Positions 43,227-51,647 of a stretch of DNA of 64,000 nucleotides are shown here, one piece after another (position 1 is the stretch's first letter; every line of letters begins with the position of its first letter). Source of the DNA: Chryseobacterium phocaeense (GTDB lineage: Bacteria > Bacteroidota > Bacteroidia > Flavobacteriales > Weeksellaceae). Below the pieces are notes generated by a model. It had not been told where the DNA came from. It saw nothing but the letters and a program-made list of their open reading frames with translations, and did not search any database. The position numbers and the translations under genes were made by a program. The stretch covers positions 248,001-312,000 of the forward strand of contig NZ_LT827015.1 in NCBI RefSeq assembly GCF_900169075.1, given 5' to 3'.

Positions 43227-43805
43227 TTAATCTTCTTTTAGTAGTTTTTCGATTCTTTTGTCCGGAATCAGCCATATGAGAGCCACGAGATAATAAAAAC
43301 CTATGGCAATATAAGGATAAAAAAATGAAACGCCGATTCCGAGGACATAAAATACGATGGAAATATATTCTTTAAATTTTGAATGAATAGCCTCCTTTAA
43401 CCGGGAATTTTCACCTTCACACTGTACAATCAGATGTTCCATTATAGTATAGGCCACGGCAGACATAATCAGGCATACACCGTACGCTGCCACCGGATTT
43501 TCTGCAAAATGCGTTGCGCCGATCCATTCTGTAGCAATGGGCATCAGCGAAAGCCAGAACAGCAGGTGAAGATTGGCCCATAGGATACTTCCGTTCACCT
43601 TTTTCACAGCCTGAAACATATGATGATGGTTGTTCCAGTAGATACCCACATAAATAAAACTGAAAATATAAGCAAGAAACTTAGGGAGTAAGGGTTTGAG
43701 ACTGGTCCAGCTGCTTCCTTCCGGAACCTTAAGTTCAAGAACCATGATGGTGATGATGATCGCCATAACGCCATCGCTGAAAGCCTCAAGTCTTCCCTTA
43801 GTCAT
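43227..43805 (-). CDS. TMEM175-family potassium channel-like protein
   Basis: This 192-residue protein starts with the family signature GRLEAFSDGVMAIIITIMVL (RxxxFSD). It has six hydrophobic segments, matching bacterial TMEM175, which forms tetrameric potassium channels. It overlaps the upstream FMN reductase gene by 8 bases, which suggests translational coupling. Confidence 0.88.
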   Translation of the reverse strand: MTKGRLEAFSDGVMAIIITIMVLELKVPEGSSWTSLKPLLPKFLAYIFSFIYVGIYWNNHHHMFQAVKKVNGSILWANLHLLFWLSLMPIATEWIGATHFAENPVAAYGVCLIMSAVAYTIMEHLIVQCEGENSRLKEAIHSKFKEYISIVFYVLGIGVSFFYPYIAIGFYYLVALIWLIPDKRIEKLLKED

Positions 43806-44337
43806 TGGTTTTCAGATTGTTCTTAAAGTTTTCTATTTTAATTTTAAGCTCATGAAGCATATCAGGATTGATAATGCCGCTTTCCAGATCAAAATTCTCG
43901 TAAAATTTTGGAAGCGAGAAGGTATCCTTTATATCTGCTGCAAACTGCGGGAAAAAAGTTTTGGCCGTATTCATCACATTGCCGCCGCCGTAACCTCCTG
44001 GAGAAGTGCTCATCAGCAGCATGGGTTTGTTTTGGAAAAGCTTTACATTGATCCTGGAAGACCAGTCGAAGAGATTTTTAAAAGCCGAGCTGTACGAACG
44101 GTTGTGTTCTGCAAGAGAACAGATGATCACATCACATGCTTCGATTTCTTTTAAAAAACGATGGGCCTCATCCGGAAAGCCTTTCTTTTCAAGGTCTACA
44201 GAAAAAACGGGCATTGTGAAATCATTCAGATCGAGTAGATTAATCTCTTCTTCCTGAAAGTCCTTCAGAACAAATTTTACCAGTTCCCTGTTAATCGATG
44301 TAGAAGACGAGCTTCCTGCAAATGCTAATATTTTCAT
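43798..44337 (-). CDS. NADPH-dependent FMN reductase family protein
   Basis: The 179-residue flavodoxin-fold protein has the FMN phosphate loop AFAGSSSSTSINRELV near residue 5. SLAEHNRSYSSAFKNLFDWS lies near residue 74, and the SPGGYGGGNVM loop near 111. Members reduce FMN, quinones or azo compounds with NAD(P)H. Its context with pirin and OsmC points to electrophile or oxidative stress. Confidence 0.88.
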   Translation of the reverse strand: MKILAFAGSSSSTSINRELVKFVLKDFQEEEINLLDLNDFTMPVFSVDLEKKGFPDEAHRFLKEIEACDVIICSLAEHNRSYSSAFKNLFDWSSRINVKLFQNKPMLLMSTSPGGYGGGNVMNTAKTFFPQFAADIKDTFSLPKFYENFDLESGIINPDMLHELKIKIENFKNNLKTND

Positions 44338-44356
44338 GGCTGATAATCTATGGAAA

Positions 44357-45256
44357 TTATTTTCTGTTTAAAATGGCTTTCGGAAGCGGAACATATTCTT
44401 TGTCATCACCCGGAACCAGAGGAAATGCATCATGGTTCTGATCATTCCAGTTTACTTTGGCCTGGTCTATCATTTCTTTATCAGAATTGACAAAGTTCCA
44501 GAATATAAAACGTTCTTCATCAAACGGCTCGCCGCCAAAAAGATAGACCGTTCCGTTTTCACTCATTTCAAATTCGCACAGTTTTGTGTCTTTGGCGATC
44601 ATCAGCTGTTTGGAACCGTAAGTATTTCCGTCTGTAGAAACAGTTCCGTCCAGGACATACATGGCAGCTTCACCATACAGGTCTTTTCCGATGCTTATTT
44701 TCTTCGCTTCTTTAGTTTTGATCTCAATGAAAAATAATTTGCTGTGAACAGGAACGGCAGATTTTCTTCCGAATGCTTCCCCGGCAATCAGCTTGTAATG
44801 GATCCCGTCTTCCTCCCAAACCGGAATTTCATCCGCTTCAATATGATGAAACGTAGGTTCCGTTTGTTCAAGGTGCTTAGGTAAGCCTACCCAGATCTGG
44901 AATCCGTGAAGTCTTTTATCGCTGTGTCTTAAATATTCAGGGGTTCTTTCGGAGTGAACAACGCCTTTACCGGCGGTCATCCAGTTCACGGCTCCCGGTT
45001 TTATTTCAACAGCGCTTCCAATGCTGTCCCTGTGAAAAATGGATCCTTCCAGAAGGTAGGTTAAGGTAGACAATCCGATATGCGGATGAGGCGGAACATC
45101 AAGATTCTGATAATCTTTAAGATCAGAGGGTCCCATATGATCGATAAAAACAAAAGGTCCTACTGCTCTTTTTTCGCGGAACGGAAGAAGTCTTCCCACC
45201 AGGAAATTTCCAATATCCGCAGATTTTTCTTCTATGATAAGTCCAATATTTGACAT
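44357..45256 (-). CDS. Pirin family protein, copy 1
   Basis: The 299-residue bicupin has the metal site in VPPHPHIGLSTLTYLLEGSI near residue 55 (two His) and MTAGKGVVHSERTPE near residue 93 (His and Glu). Some bacterial pirins oxidise quercetin, others act as redox regulators. It is the first gene of the run down to 42323. A second, diverged pirin lies at 45859-46734. Confidence 0.9.
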   Translation of the reverse strand: MSNIGLIIEEKSADIGNFLVGRLLPFREKRAVGPFVFIDHMGPSDLKDYQNLDVPPHPHIGLSTLTYLLEGSIFHRDSIGSAVEIKPGAVNWMTAGKGVVHSERTPEYLRHSDKRLHGFQIWVGLPKHLEQTEPTFHHIEADEIPVWEEDGIHYKLIAGEAFGRKSAVPVHSKLFFIEIKTKEAKKISIGKDLYGEAAMYVLDGTVSTDGNTYGSKQLMIAKDTKLCEFEMSENGTVYLFGGEPFDEERFIFWNFVNSDKEMIDQAKVNWNDQNHDAFPLVPGDDKEYVPLPKAILNRK

Positions 45257-45316
45257 AATTAAATAAATGTTTTTTGAATTGAGTTTAAGTGATGAAATTA
45301 ATCGTCTGAGATACAG

Positions 45317-45628
45317 TTAAAGCTTGTCGTATCCTTCAAACCTTTCATCCACAATGCGTTTCCACTCAGGATGCTTTTTGATGTAAGCGAACACATAAGG
45401 ACAGAACGGAAGCAGTTTTTTTCCGTTGTCTTCAATATAAGCCAATGTTTTTTCCACAACGGCAGTGGCTGCACCGGTTCCGGCAAGCTCCGGCTCTGCT
45501 TCAGTGTGCACCAGAGCAATCTGATGACCCATTTCACGGTAATCAATAAATGCAAAGTGACCGTCGATTTCTATTTCAAATCTTTTTTCTGCCTTAACAA
45601 GCGGAATATTTTCAAATTCTGGTTTCAT
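45317..45628 (-). CDS. GNAT-fold acetyltransferase-like protein, copy 2
   Basis: The product has 103 residues. ELAGTGAATAVVEKTLAYIE replaces the usual GxGxGxxL loop, and LLPFCPYVFAYIKKHPEWK matches the COG2388 C terminus. It lies between the two pirin genes and is a homologue of the protein at 42323. Confidence 0.78.
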   Translation of the reverse strand: MKPEFENIPLVKAEKRFEIEIDGHFAFIDYREMGHQIALVHTEAEPELAGTGAATAVVEKTLAYIEDNGKKLLPFCPYVFAYIKKHPEWKRIVDERFEGYDKL

Positions 45629-45858
45629 AAATTTTTGTTGTATGTGAACCGGCGGATTGCAAAGACGGATCAGATTTCAAAACTTACTTTTGTAAAGCAT
45701 TCTGTCAAACCTTACAGATTTTTGCAACTTATAAGATTTAATTTTCAGCCTTAGAATTTCAGTAGAATCAAAATTCTTCGTCTTTGCATTTCACCGGACA
45801 TCATTATATAAAGTTAATAAAAAAGGGATGATGTAAGATTAAGATAAATTTAATTTTC

Positions 45859-46734
45859 TCAATCTTCCAGGTAGCCAAACTTTCCGGTATTGAAATCTTC
45901 AAAAGCCTGCATAATTTCTTCCCTGGAATTCATCACGAAAGGTCCGTGAGGATAAATCGGCTCATTGATTGGTTCTCCGCTGATGATCAGTACGATGGCA
46001 TCTTCAGACGCTTCAATCGTGAATGCTTCCCCTTCATTTTTAAATAAAACGAAATGATCTGCCTTGGCTTTTTCCTCTCCGTTTACCGTAATACTTCCTT
46101 CAATCACCAATGCTGCTGTATTGAAATGGGCAGGAAAACTGAATTCAGCTTTTCCACCGGCTTTTAATTTGGCATTCATCATATTCAGAGGAGTGAAAGT
46201 TTCAGCCGGTCCTTTATGGCCGTTATATTCTCCTGCAATAACTTCTACAAAACCATTTTCGACCAGATCCACACGTTCCATCGCTGAATTTTCTATCGCC
46301 TGATATTTTGGTAAGCTCATTTTATCTTTGGCCGGAAGATTGACCCAAAGTTGAACCATCTGGAAAATACCGCCTTTTTTGGACCATTCGGTTTCGTGGT
46401 ATTCTTTGTGAAGAACCCCTTTGGCTGCGGTCATCCACTGTACATCGCCTTCCCCGATAATTCCGCCGCCGCCTGAGCTGTCGTGGTGCTCTACTTTTCC
46501 CTGATAAGCTATAGTTACGGTTTCAAAACCCCTGTGAGGATGAACGCCTACGCCTCTTGGCCTTTCAGAACCGTTGAAGTGGAATTTTGAATTGTAATCA
46601 AGCATAATGAACGGGTCCATTCTTTTCATGTCCAAACCTTGTACTCCCGGTATAAAATTATGAACTCTAAAACCATCCCCCACAAAATGTGCAGGTTTTG
46701 GTGATACTACGATTTCTACTTTTTTCGCTGTCAT
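45859..46734 (-). CDS. Pirin family protein, copy 2
   Basis: I start at ATG 46734 (MTAKKVEIVVSPKPAHFVG), giving 291 residues; upstream in-frame residues lie across the promoter. VHPHRGFETVTIAYQGKVEH near residue 60 and MTAAKGVLHKEYHE near residue 101 supply the His/Glu metal ligands. It has its own -7 element. Confidence 0.9.
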   Translation of the reverse strand: MTAKKVEIVVSPKPAHFVGDGFRVHNFIPGVQGLDMKRMDPFIMLDYNSKFHFNGSERPRGVGVHPHRGFETVTIAYQGKVEHHDSSGGGGIIGEGDVQWMTAAKGVLHKEYHETEWSKKGGIFQMVQLWVNLPAKDKMSLPKYQAIENSAMERVDLVENGFVEVIAGEYNGHKGPAETFTPLNMMNAKLKAGGKAEFSFPAHFNTAALVIEGSITVNGEEKAKADHFVLFKNEGEAFTIEASEDAIVLIISGEPINEPIYPHGPFVMNSREEIMQAFEDFNTGKFGYLED

Positions 46735-46755
46735 AATATTGTGAATTTTATATAA

Positions 46756-46763
46756 CAAATATA
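46756..46763 (-). promoter_or_regulatory. -7 element (TATATTTG) of pirin copy 2
   Basis: CAAATATA on the plus strand lies 21 bases before ATG 46734 and supports that start. Confidence 0.55.
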
Positions 46764-46796
46764 GTGAAGCGGGTAGGGAGGGGCATTGATCTGTGG

Positions 46797-46956
46797 TAAG
46801 TTCGTAATAAGGCGAAAAGGCGAATTTGCAAAAAGGCAAAGAAAGCGAAGGAAGCTGAGAAAGTAAATAAGTTTATTGGGCATTTAGCTGTTTAGCCCTT
46901 TAGCGATTTCGCTTTTTTGCAAATTTGCCTTCTTCGCTTTCTCAGCTTTCTTCGCC
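46797..46956. repeat. Word-type intergenic repeat B, imperfect inverted repeat
   Basis: The left part (ggcgaaaaggcgaatttgc, then aagctgagaaag) and the right part (gatttcgcttttttgcaaat, then ctttctcagctttcttcgcc) are built from the same words in opposite orientation, so the block can fold into a large imperfect hairpin. A related block is at 55585-55754. Confidence 0.65.
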
Positions 46957-48360
46957 CTAATCTTCCTTCGATCTCATATTCTTCCCATCCGAAATATGCA
47001 GTCTTCTGAAGACAAAACCGGATATGATGGTCAGAATACCCACGGTAAGGAAGGTATAACGGAAGGCGTTATGGATTTCACCTTCTATCAGACTGGAATT
47101 TTCAAATAACTTTAGGACAATCAATCCGAAAGCGATCCCGAAGCCGATGGCAAGCTGCTGGTTGACTGATATCAGTGAGTTGCCGCTGCTGGTCTGGAAA
47201 TTCCTGAGGTCTGCAATAGAAATAGTGTTCATAGAGGTGAACTGGATAGAGTTGAAGAAGCCCAGGATCGCAATGATCGGGACAAACCAATATAAATTGG
47301 TGTGGATATCAGGAATAGCAAGAAGACAGATCAGGGTTCCGATGATAAAGGTATTGACCATCAGGGTTTGTCTGTAGCCGTATTTGTCCAGGATTTTAAT
47401 CACTGAAGATTTTCCGAATATGGCGGTGAGCGCCATCGGGGCAATAATCCATCCGGAAGTCACAGCAGATTGTTTATACGCGATCTGGATCATTAAAGGC
47501 AGTAGTAACGGAACGGAACTGATCCCGAGCCGGGTAGCCAGATTACCGACAATTCCTACACGAAAAGTCCTTACCTGAAACAGGTCCAGTGGGAAAATAG
47601 GATTTCCTCCGCGTCTGGCATGTTTGTAATAATAATACAGGAATAAAAAGCCGAGAATGAAAACAAAAAGAACCGGACTGATATTCTGCATATCCCCGAA
47701 CAGTTCCAGGGAGATGGATAAAAGAAGTGATGCTGCTGCAAAGATCAGGAAGCCTTTCAAATCAAAGTCAACATCGGTAGATTTGTAGTTCGGCATGTAT
47801 TTTAGTCCTAAGATAATTCCTAAAACCCCGATAGGAATATTAATGAGGAAGATCCAGTGCCATGAAAGATAATCTACCATATAACCGCCGACCAGCGGCC
47901 CCAGTACAGGGCCTATTAATGCCGGAATGATCGCGAAATTCATGGCTTTCAGCAACTCATTTTTATCAAAAGTTTTGATCAGGGCCAGTTTTCCCACAGG
48001 GGTCATCAGACTTCCTCCGACTCCCTGGATCACTCTTGAGATGACCAAGTGGGTAAGGTTTTGAGACATGGAACAGAACAATGAACCTAAACTGAAAAGC
48101 ACCAGCGAAAAAATAAATACTTTTTTGGTTCCGAACCGGTCTGCCAGAAAACCGCTCGCAGGCATGAAAACCGCCAGTGTGAGAACGTAACTGATAATTG
48201 CATTCTGCATATTGAGCGGAGATTCATGAAGGTCCTTTGCAATAGAAGGGAGGGAAGTGTTCAGGATGGTGGAGTCCAGCATCTGCATAAAGATAGCAGT
48301 AGCCAGGATGAGTGGAAGTATTTTTTTTACAGAGATCTGTTGCGGGCTTGTTTCTGTCAT
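46957..48360 (-). CDS. DHA2-family multidrug exporter (MFS)
   Basis: The 467-residue protein has about 14 membrane helices. MFS signatures are FLADRFGTKKVFIFS near residue 70 (motif A), LVISRVIQGVGGSLMTPVGK near 107 (motif B) and IGPVLGPLVGGYMVDYLSWH near 148 (antiporter motif C). N-terminal MLDSTILNTSLPSIA is typical of EmrB/QacA/HsrA-type exporters. The substrate is unknown, and no partner membrane-fusion gene is adjacent. Confidence 0.88.
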   Translation of the reverse strand: MTETSPQQISVKKILPLILATAIFMQMLDSTILNTSLPSIAKDLHESPLNMQNAIISYVLTLAVFMPASGFLADRFGTKKVFIFSLVLFSLGSLFCSMSQNLTHLVISRVIQGVGGSLMTPVGKLALIKTFDKNELLKAMNFAIIPALIGPVLGPLVGGYMVDYLSWHWIFLINIPIGVLGIILGLKYMPNYKSTDVDFDLKGFLIFAAASLLLSISLELFGDMQNISPVLFVFILGFLFLYYYYKHARRGGNPIFPLDLFQVRTFRVGIVGNLATRLGISSVPLLLPLMIQIAYKQSAVTSGWIIAPMALTAIFGKSSVIKILDKYGYRQTLMVNTFIIGTLICLLAIPDIHTNLYWFVPIIAILGFFNSIQFTSMNTISIADLRNFQTSSGNSLISVNQQLAIGFGIAFGLIVLKLFENSSLIEGEIHNAFRYTFLTVGILTIISGFVFRRLHISDGKNMRSKED

Positions 48361-48463
48361 GTACTGTAGACTGGAAAGCTGATGAATTCCAGATTTGTTT
48401 TTTTGATCAGTGGCTGTTTTAAAAACAGTCTGATCTTTAGATGAAGAATTTCATATAAAATTA

Positions 48464-48495
48464 AAAAAGTCCTGTGAATTTTCACAGGACTTTTT
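48464..48495. terminator. Perfect 15-bp terminator hairpin
   Basis: The sequence aaaaagtcctgtgaa, loop tt, ttcacaggacttttt lies immediately downstream of the minus-strand gene that ends at 48499. Confidence 0.85.
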
Positions 48496-48498
48496 GAT

Positions 48499-49311
48499 TT
48501 ATTTTCTTGGTTTTTCTACTCCTTTCCATTCGTCGCCGGCTTTTCTGTACTGGCTTAAGATGTAAGTTTTGAAATCTTTTGTTTTGTACTCAATGTTATC
48601 AGTGTTTTGTTCAAACGGCATGATATAGTAGTAATCAATATCTGTTTTGTCGGATTTGTTTCCTTTTTTCACAGACGGAACATATTTGGAAAACTTATAA
48701 CCTGGAAGATACTGTCTTAATCTTGTGTAGAAAGCCTTATCTTCTTTTTCGTTCGGGATGATATCTACAATATTAAGGTCATCTTTTTTCTTATCGATCC
48801 ACAGGTAGTAGGTTTTTTCTTCCCCTAAATTCCTGTTGATAGAGTTGAAGGCAAATAATTCTTTAGGAACCAGCTCTTTGATCTTTTCAGGGTCTACTTT
48901 GGTATAGAACTGTCCTTTGGAAGGATCTACGTAGGTTTCAAGGTTGTACATTAAAACCGAATTGTTCTCGAAATTTTTATTTTTAAAATATTGGTTTAAA
49001 GATAACTCTGCCGTTGCTCTAAGCTCTTTTCCTCTTTCGTCCAGCTTTTTGGTAGGATTCTGAGGGTTTACATATTTTACAAACTCATATAAAACGATAG
49101 GCTTTATATCTTTAAGGTGAGGATACGTTTTAAGCTGTTCCGCCTTTACCAGCCAGTAAAACTGCTGATAGTAATCATCCTTATCAGCCTCTTTCACGCT
49201 TTTATAAGTTAGAGCCAGCTTTTTTGAATTCAGGTATTTGCCGTATTTTCCCTGTCCAAAAGCAAAACTGATGGATAGCAAGGCAAATAAAACAGTAAGG
49301 TTTCTTCTCAT
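48499..49311 (-). CDS. Secreted protein of unknown function
   Basis: I start at ATG 49311 (MRRNLTVLFALLSISFAFGQ), which gives a signal peptide and 270 residues. The longer frame from 49341 would start inside the promoter. The mature part is lysine- and tyrosine-rich (DDYYQQFYWLVKAEQLKTYP, YYYIMPFEQNTDN). No family is recognised. Confidence 0.6.
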   Translation of the reverse strand: MRRNLTVLFALLSISFAFGQGKYGKYLNSKKLALTYKSVKEADKDDYYQQFYWLVKAEQLKTYPHLKDIKPIVLYEFVKYVNPQNPTKKLDERGKELRATAELSLNQYFKNKNFENNSVLMYNLETYVDPSKGQFYTKVDPEKIKELVPKELFAFNSINRNLGEEKTYYLWIDKKKDDLNIVDIIPNEKEDKAFYTRLRQYLPGYKFSKYVPSVKKGNKSDKTDIDYYYIMPFEQNTDNIEYKTKDFKTYILSQYRKAGDEWKGVEKPRK

Positions 49312-49338
49312 TTTTTTATAATTGATATTTTCGTTGTC

Positions 49339-49346
49339 CAAATATA
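49339..49346 (-). promoter_or_regulatory. -7 element (TATATTTG) deciding the start at 49311
   Basis: CAAATATA on the plus strand lies 27 bases before ATG 49311. Confidence 0.55.
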
Positions 49347-49439
49347 ATTATTTCTTGGATATTATTTTTGATTGTGAGTTAAATTATATTATATTATTAA
49401 CGTTTATTCAAAAGAAAATCCCGTATTGCTACAGGATTG

Positions 49440-49646
49440 ATAATGTTTTGAGAAAGAGAGGCTAGAAATTAGAGATTAGAAGTGAGATGGGAGGTTTTAG
49501 ATAAGAGACATCAGATGCGGGATATCAGATTTCAGACAGGAGATTTTAGGTTAAGGTTAAGGTTAAGGTTAAGGTTAACGATTATTACAAAGAAAAATCA
49601 AACCCTGATCCTGAAACTCATCACTCATAATTTATAACTCATCATT
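49440..49646. repeat. Composite intergenic repeat A, inverted copy, with GGTTAA x5
   Basis: Reading on the minus strand this block shows the gagttataaattatgagtg words of the other copies. It lacks the ggtggct hairpin. Inside it, 49549-49578 is a run of five exact GGTTAA units. It fills most of the 335-base gap between the unknown secreted gene and asnB. Confidence 0.6.
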
Positions 49647-51329
49647 CTAAAACTCTCCAACTCCATAGCTCGTCTCATGCACTTTCACTGCTCTTCCGCT
49701 CGGGTCATTCATCTTTTTGAAAGCTTCGTCCCATTCCAAAGCAATAGGAGTGGAACAGGCCACAGAAGGAACCGATGGAACCGTTGCGGCGGCAGTTTCG
49801 CTTGGGAAATGCTCTTCAAAGATGGTTCTGTAGCGGTATTCCTCTTTGTTTTGAGGAGTGTTAAGCGGGAACCTGAATCTTGCATTAGCCATCATTTCGT
49901 CAGTAACTTCTTTTTCAGCTACCTCTTTTAAAGTGTCGATCCAGGAATAGCCTACGCCGTCTGAGAACTGTTCCTTCTGTCTCCAGACGATGGATTCCGG
50001 AAGGATATCCTCAAAAGCTTTTCGTAAGACCCATTTTTCTATTTTCCCTTCTGCTGCATCAATCATTTTGTCCTGTGGGTTAACGTTCATGGCAATATCC
50101 ATGAATTCTTTATCAAGGAAAGGAACCCTGCCTTCAATTCCCCAGCTCATCAGTGCCTTGTTGGCTCTCAGACAGTCATAAAGATGTAATTTGCTCAGTT
50201 TTCTTACCGTTTCATCGTGGAATTCTTTAGCATTGGGAGCTTTGTGGAAATACAGATAGCCACCGAACAGTTCATCCGAACCTTCTCCGGACAGCACCAT
50301 TTTAATTCCCATGGATTTAATTACCCTTGCCAAAAGATACATCGGGGTGGAAGCTCGGATTGTGGTTACATCATAGGTTTCAAGGTGGTAAATTACATCC
50401 CGTACTGCATCGAGTCCTTCCTGAACGGTAAAATTAACTTCATGATGTACAGATCCGATATGGTCTGCCGCTTTTCTTGCTGCGGCCAGGTCAGGTGAGC
50501 CCACCAATCCTACTGCGAAGCTGTGAAGTCTCGGATACCAGGCTTCCTGGGTGTCTCCGCTTTCAATTCTCTGTCTTGCAAATTTTGCAGTAACGGCGGA
50601 GATCACGGATGAATCCAGCCCTCCGGAAAGAAGCACGCCGTAAGGAACATCGCTCATCAGCTGTCTGTGAACTGCATCTTCAAGACCTTTTCTTATTTTG
50701 GAAATATCGGTTTCATTATCCTTTACATGGTCGAAACTTTCCCAGTCTCTTTTGTACCATTGTTGAAGTTCAGGTCCGTCCTGGCTGTATATAAAATGTC
50801 CGGGAAGGAAAGTTTCAATGGTTTTGCAGATGCCTTCCAGGGCTTTCAGTTCGGAAGCTACATAATAGTTTCCGTTTTTGTCCCATCCCTGATACAGAGG
50901 GCAGATTCCCATATGGTCACGGGCGATGAGGTAAGCTCCTTTTTCTATGTCATAAAGGGCAAAAGCGAAAATACCGTTCAGCTTTTCAATAAAATCTTTT
51001 CCGTATTTTCTATATAATGCAAGGATCACTTCACAATCCGACTGGGTCTGGAATTCGAAATCCGGGAACTCTTCTTTTAATTCTCTGTGGTTATAGATTT
51101 CACCATTCACTGCCAAAACTATTTTTTCGTCTTTGGTAAATAATGGCTGCTTTCCTGAAGTAGGATCTACGATAGCAAGCCTTTCATGAGAAAATACAAC
51201 GTTGTCATCCTGAAAAACCCCGCTCCAGTCCGGGCCGCGGTGACGGATTTTTTTTGACATTTCAAGAACCTGAGGTCTCAGGATTTCGGTCTTTTGTTTG
51301 GCATCAAACAAGCATACAATTCCACACAT
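49647..51329 (-). CDS. asnB: Glutamine-hydrolysing asparagine synthetase
   Basis: I start at ATG 51329 because Cys2 of MCGIVCLFDA must become the N-terminal nucleophile; the frame from 51350 would bury it. The 560-residue protein has an N-terminal glutaminase domain (IRHRGPDWSG, LAVNGEIYNHREL) and a C-terminal synthetase domain with the PP-loop GVLLSGGLDSSVISAV near residue 230. It makes asparagine from aspartate, glutamine and ATP, the reverse direction to AnsA at 21067. The length matches E. coli AsnB. Confidence 0.95.
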   Translation of the reverse strand: MCGIVCLFDAKQKTEILRPQVLEMSKKIRHRGPDWSGVFQDDNVVFSHERLAIVDPTSGKQPLFTKDEKIVLAVNGEIYNHRELKEEFPDFEFQTQSDCEVILALYRKYGKDFIEKLNGIFAFALYDIEKGAYLIARDHMGICPLYQGWDKNGNYYVASELKALEGICKTIETFLPGHFIYSQDGPELQQWYKRDWESFDHVKDNETDISKIRKGLEDAVHRQLMSDVPYGVLLSGGLDSSVISAVTAKFARQRIESGDTQEAWYPRLHSFAVGLVGSPDLAAARKAADHIGSVHHEVNFTVQEGLDAVRDVIYHLETYDVTTIRASTPMYLLARVIKSMGIKMVLSGEGSDELFGGYLYFHKAPNAKEFHDETVRKLSKLHLYDCLRANKALMSWGIEGRVPFLDKEFMDIAMNVNPQDKMIDAAEGKIEKWVLRKAFEDILPESIVWRQKEQFSDGVGYSWIDTLKEVAEKEVTDEMMANARFRFPLNTPQNKEEYRYRTIFEEHFPSETAAATVPSVPSVACSTPIALEWDEAFKKMNDPSGRAVKVHETSYGVGEF

Positions 51330-51347
51330 ATTGTTAATTATTTGAAA

Positions 51348-51355
51348 CAAAATTA
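51348..51355 (-). promoter_or_regulatory. -7 element (TAATTTTG) of asnB
   Basis: CAAAATTA on the plus strand lies 18 bases before ATG 51329. The rest of the gap to 51647 is AT-rich with one hairpin at 51612-51641. Confidence 0.5.
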
Positions 51356-51611
51356 GATTTGATGTTTATAATTAACAACAAAAAATTAATAAAAGTTAAA
51401 ATTTTTAATTAAATAATTTATTTAAACGAAAAATATTAACTATTTGAATCAATTTCAATGTATTTACTTGATTTTTTTCGCTTCCGGAAGATGGGCTTAT
51501 ATCCTATACAAAATTAAAATGAAATAATTAATAATATATGGTAATTTATTCTATGAATTTTAGCCCTTACTTTGTGGCTCGAAATAATTTTTTTTCATCA
51601 TTTGTGTTTTT

Positions 51612-51641
51612 ACCTTCTTGCAATTCTCTTTGCAAGAAGGT
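51612..51641. terminator. Hairpin downstream of the PNGase F-like gene
   Basis: A perfect 12-bp stem (accttcttgcaa / ttgcaagaaggt) with a 6-base loop. The T-rich tail lies on the plus strand, so its efficiency for the minus-strand gene is uncertain. Confidence 0.55.
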
Positions 51642-51647
51642 TTTGTT

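Noticed and set aside
43696..44154. 152-codon plus-strand ORF
   Set aside because: It is antisense to the TMEM175 and FMN reductase genes, which both have clear family motifs.
46735..46839. Longer pirin start at 46839
   Set aside because: The 35 extra residues are unlike pirin and span the -7 element at 46756-46763.
49440..49646. CRISPR array, suggested by the short repeats
   Set aside because: GGTTAA units are contiguous without spacers, and no cas genes are present. No CRISPR was seen anywhere in the window.
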